The translations under genes were made by a program, and so were the position numbers. The notes under the pieces were generated by a model. The model made no database searches. It saw nothing but the letters and a program-made list of their open reading frames with translations, and was not told the DNA's origin. Positions 62,447-64,000 of a stretch of 64,000 nt of DNA are shown piece after piece (position 1 is the first letter of the stretch; each line of letters begins with the position of its first letter). This DNA is from Thermoanaerobacterium butyriciformans (GTDB lineage Bacteria; Bacillota; Thermoanaerobacteria; Thermoanaerobacterales; Thermoanaerobacteraceae). The stretch is taken from the NCBI RefSeq assembly GCF_017874545.1, contig NZ_JAGGLT010000001.1, positions 1-64,000 of the forward strand, in the 5' to 3' direction.

Positions 62447-62641
62447 ATGGCTTATTTTAATCAGACTGCACACAATATATTTCCCAAAAGCGGGAGCAGG
62501 GTAAAATCCATCACCATCCGGCTGTGCGTCACCGACTGTAGCGGCACTGTGTATTTCACCGACTTATTGCTGCAAGGCGGCTCGGTTTCCACCGGCTGGG
62601 TCGGCCATGTGAGCGAGATACAATGGACATTGGACGGGTAG
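62447..62641 (+). CDS. Small tail-region protein, paralogue of the next gene's N-terminus
   Basis: This 64-residue beta-rich protein contains VKSITIRLCVTDCSGTVYFTDLLLQGGSVSTGWVGHVSEI. The next gene begins with a similar module (VAGVTVRLLIADCTGTIYFTDLQLQDGDQLTGYTVHTSKM). They probably arose by tandem duplication and form part of a tail-tip structure. GAGGGTGATG lies before ATG 62447. There is no known name. Confidence 0.75.
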   Translation: MAYFNQTAHNIFPKSGSRVKSITIRLCVTDCSGTVYFTDLLLQGGSVSTGWVGHVSEIQWTLDG

Positions 62642-62650
62642 GTGAAATGG

Positions 62651-63226
62651 ATGCAGTTTTCAAGATTTACAGAAACCATACAACTAAAAAGCAATAAACA
62701 TGTGGCGGGCGTAACTGTGCGCCTTCTTATTGCAGACTGTACCGGAACTATATATTTCACCGACCTGCAGCTTCAGGATGGAGATCAGTTGACAGGCTAT
62801 ACCGTCCACACGAGCAAAATGCTAACGAAAATGCAGGAAAACGGGCAGCCAGTCCTGCCCCGGCATTATAACGGTGTAGTGCGAACAGCGGAGACTGTAA
62901 TTTTATTCAACCTGGGTAAAACTTCTGCTGGTCTTGACTGCTATATCTATCCTATACAGGATATGGCCGCAGGAAGTATTGAAATATCCCAAGGTATGGG
63001 CGCGCATAAGGTAAGGTTTCTTGACTCGGTTAATGCAGGCGATGAGCTGGCGCTCAAGGCTTCCACCCGCCAATGCCTAAAAAACGGAAGTCAGACTCCT
63101 AAGGATGGGTTTTATCAATATTCTGCGGCATGGGACAGCAAACATACAGTGAAACTGGAAGAGAGAAAATCGGCGCGGGTGCTCTTTGAATTTCAGGAGA
63201 TGCAGGAAGGCGGTGACCGGTTGTGA
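62651..63226 (+). CDS. Tail-region structural protein of unknown function
   Basis: This 191-residue protein repeats the small module of the preceding gene at residues 15-60. A second beta-rich domain follows (TSAGLDCYIYPIQDMAAGSIEISQGMGAHKVRFLDSVNAGDELAL, and HTVKLEERKSARVLFEFQEM), which looks like a tail or baseplate component. ATG 62651 follows AGGTGAAATGG; GTG 62642 is an alternative. It overlaps the GH18 gene by four bases (GTGA), indicating co-translation with the glycosidase. Confidence 0.75.
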   Translation: MQFSRFTETIQLKSNKHVAGVTVRLLIADCTGTIYFTDLQLQDGDQLTGYTVHTSKMLTKMQENGQPVLPRHYNGVVRTAETVILFNLGKTSAGLDCYIYPIQDMAAGSIEISQGMGAHKVRFLDSVNAGDELALKASTRQCLKNGSQTPKDGFYQYSAAWDSKHTVKLEERKSARVLFEFQEMQEGGDRL

Positions 63227-64000
63227 GGGATTTCTTAAAAGGCAAACGTTGCATGGTGTGGAGTTTTATGGGTAATGCCCGAATGTATGAAGCACTTAGA
63301 GACTACGGCGACCGATTTGATACGGTAGGCATTTTTACTTTTGAGGTTGACGCAACAGGTACAATCACTGAAACCGGTACCAGCATCAGCAGCATGCTTC
63401 CGTATATTCAGAAATGGCCACACATTAAGTGGCTGCTCACTATTATGAATCATGGAATAGCCAATATTTTTACTGCACTTCGCAACAACGAAAACGGTGC
63501 AAAGGATAAGTTTCTCACTGAAATCATCCGAATAATGAACAAGTATCCATGGTGCGCTGGGGTAGATATTGACCTTGAGCGCGGTGGAGGTTATGAAAAC
63601 AAGGATGCGGCGAATGCTTTATTTAGGGATATATATAATACAGTTAAGTCTTATGATGCAACAAAGCTTGTCAACATCTGCCTGCCGGGTATGACCGGCG
63701 TTCAAGGCTCGGTGGGCGGTGAAAACTGGTGTGTTTATGCCGATCTTAACGATTATTGCGATACCGCCGCCATCATGAGCTATGGCATGGCATGGGCGGG
63801 CTCTGCTCCCGGCCCAGTATCTCCTCGTGACTGGCTTGAGGGCATATATGATTATGCTATTTCCGTTATGTCACCCGATAAGATATTCATGGGTTTGCCT
63901 GCTTATGGCTGGAACTGGAGGATTCATGATACACCTGAAAACCTTGGAATAACCTATCGAGGAGTGTCTAATACCTACTATGCGGCAAAATACTGGATGA
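63223..64000 (+). CDS. Glycoside hydrolase family 18-like protein (partial, runs off the window)
   Basis: The first 259 residues of a GH18 TIM barrel are visible. The catalytic strand reads CAGVDIDLERGGG (about 113-125), a variant of the DxxDxDxE motif with Asp and Glu in place, and IMSYGMAWAGS and GLPAYGWNW complete later strands. Chitinase-fold enzymes in phage tail clusters probably cut cell-wall or surface glycans. The start is GTG 63223, overlapping the previous stop. The 3' end and any cell-wall-binding domain lie outside the window. Confidence 0.88.
   Translation, partial: MRDFLKGKRCMVWSFMGNARMYEALRDYGDRFDTVGIFTFEVDATGTITETGTSISSMLPYIQKWPHIKWLLTIMNHGIANIFTALRNNENGAKDKFLTEIIRIMNKYPWCAGVDIDLERGGGYENKDAANALFRDIYNTVKSYDATKLVNICLPGMTGVQGSVGGENWCVYADLNDYCDTAAIMSYGMAWAGSAPGPVSPRDWLEGIYDYAISVMSPDKIFMGLPAYGWNWRIHDTPENLGITYRGVSNTYYAAKYWM

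Overview
The window looks like the chromosome of a thermophilic, starch-degrading clostridium, most likely Thermoanaerobacterium or a close relative. This is an inference: no rRNA gene is present. The support is the AT-rich core DNA, the dnaE-pfkA-pyk order, a pyruvate kinase with a C-terminal PEP-utiliser domain, and two enzymes whose catalytic residues sit where they do in characterised relatives. The cyclomaltodextrinase has Asp325/Glu354/Asp421. The glucoamylase has two glutamates 198 residues apart.

Positions 1-22529 are core genome devoted mainly to alpha-glucan use and central functions. A decayed maltose-binding-protein 3' end is followed by intact malF and malG permeases. Next come two CoA-activase-like Fe-S proteins, RodZ, cyclomaltodextrinase, and alpha-glucan phosphorylase on the minus strand. 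The run whiA, HPr, a DRTGG/CBS regulator, dnaE, a small protein, pfkA, pyk and a hotdog thioesterase follows. A lipoprotein glucoamylase and the rRNA methyltransferase rlmD end the block. A cre/LacI-type operator motif occurs upstream of both the phosphorylase and the glucoamylase, which suggests shared sugar control.

Positions 22530-30977 form a minus-strand defence island directly beyond the 3' end of rlmD. One apparent operon encodes an XRE regulator, a three-part ABC-ATPase system of the ABC-3C type (C-terminal component, small middle component, DUF2326 ATPase), then a type III-like modification gene and helicase-nuclease. The modification gene carries a single frameshift at a homopolymer. 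The pairing of an ABC-3C module with a type III-like pair in one overlapping operon is the strongest candidate for a poorly described system.

Positions 31000-64000 hold a higher-GC siphovirus-like prophage, all on the plus strand. Early genes are a sigma-like factor, a frameshifted SNF2 helicase, family A DNA polymerase, antirepressor and primase-helicase, followed by an 11-copy GGTAAC iteron array with an AT-rich core (putative origin) and a VRR-NUC nuclease. An ArpU-like regulator is followed by two copies of a probable late-promoter module, each ending in a terminator. HNH nuclease and small terminase genes come next, then two ParB-methyltransferase fusions and a cassette with an amidoligase, an apparently inactive amidoligase paralogue and a gamma-glutamylcyclotransferase-like protein. 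The HK97-type head and tail genes follow in the usual order, including a tail chaperone pair joined by a classical -1 slippery heptamer. A GH18 gene runs off the right edge. No integrase, holin or endolysin is visible, so the right end of the element lies outside the window.
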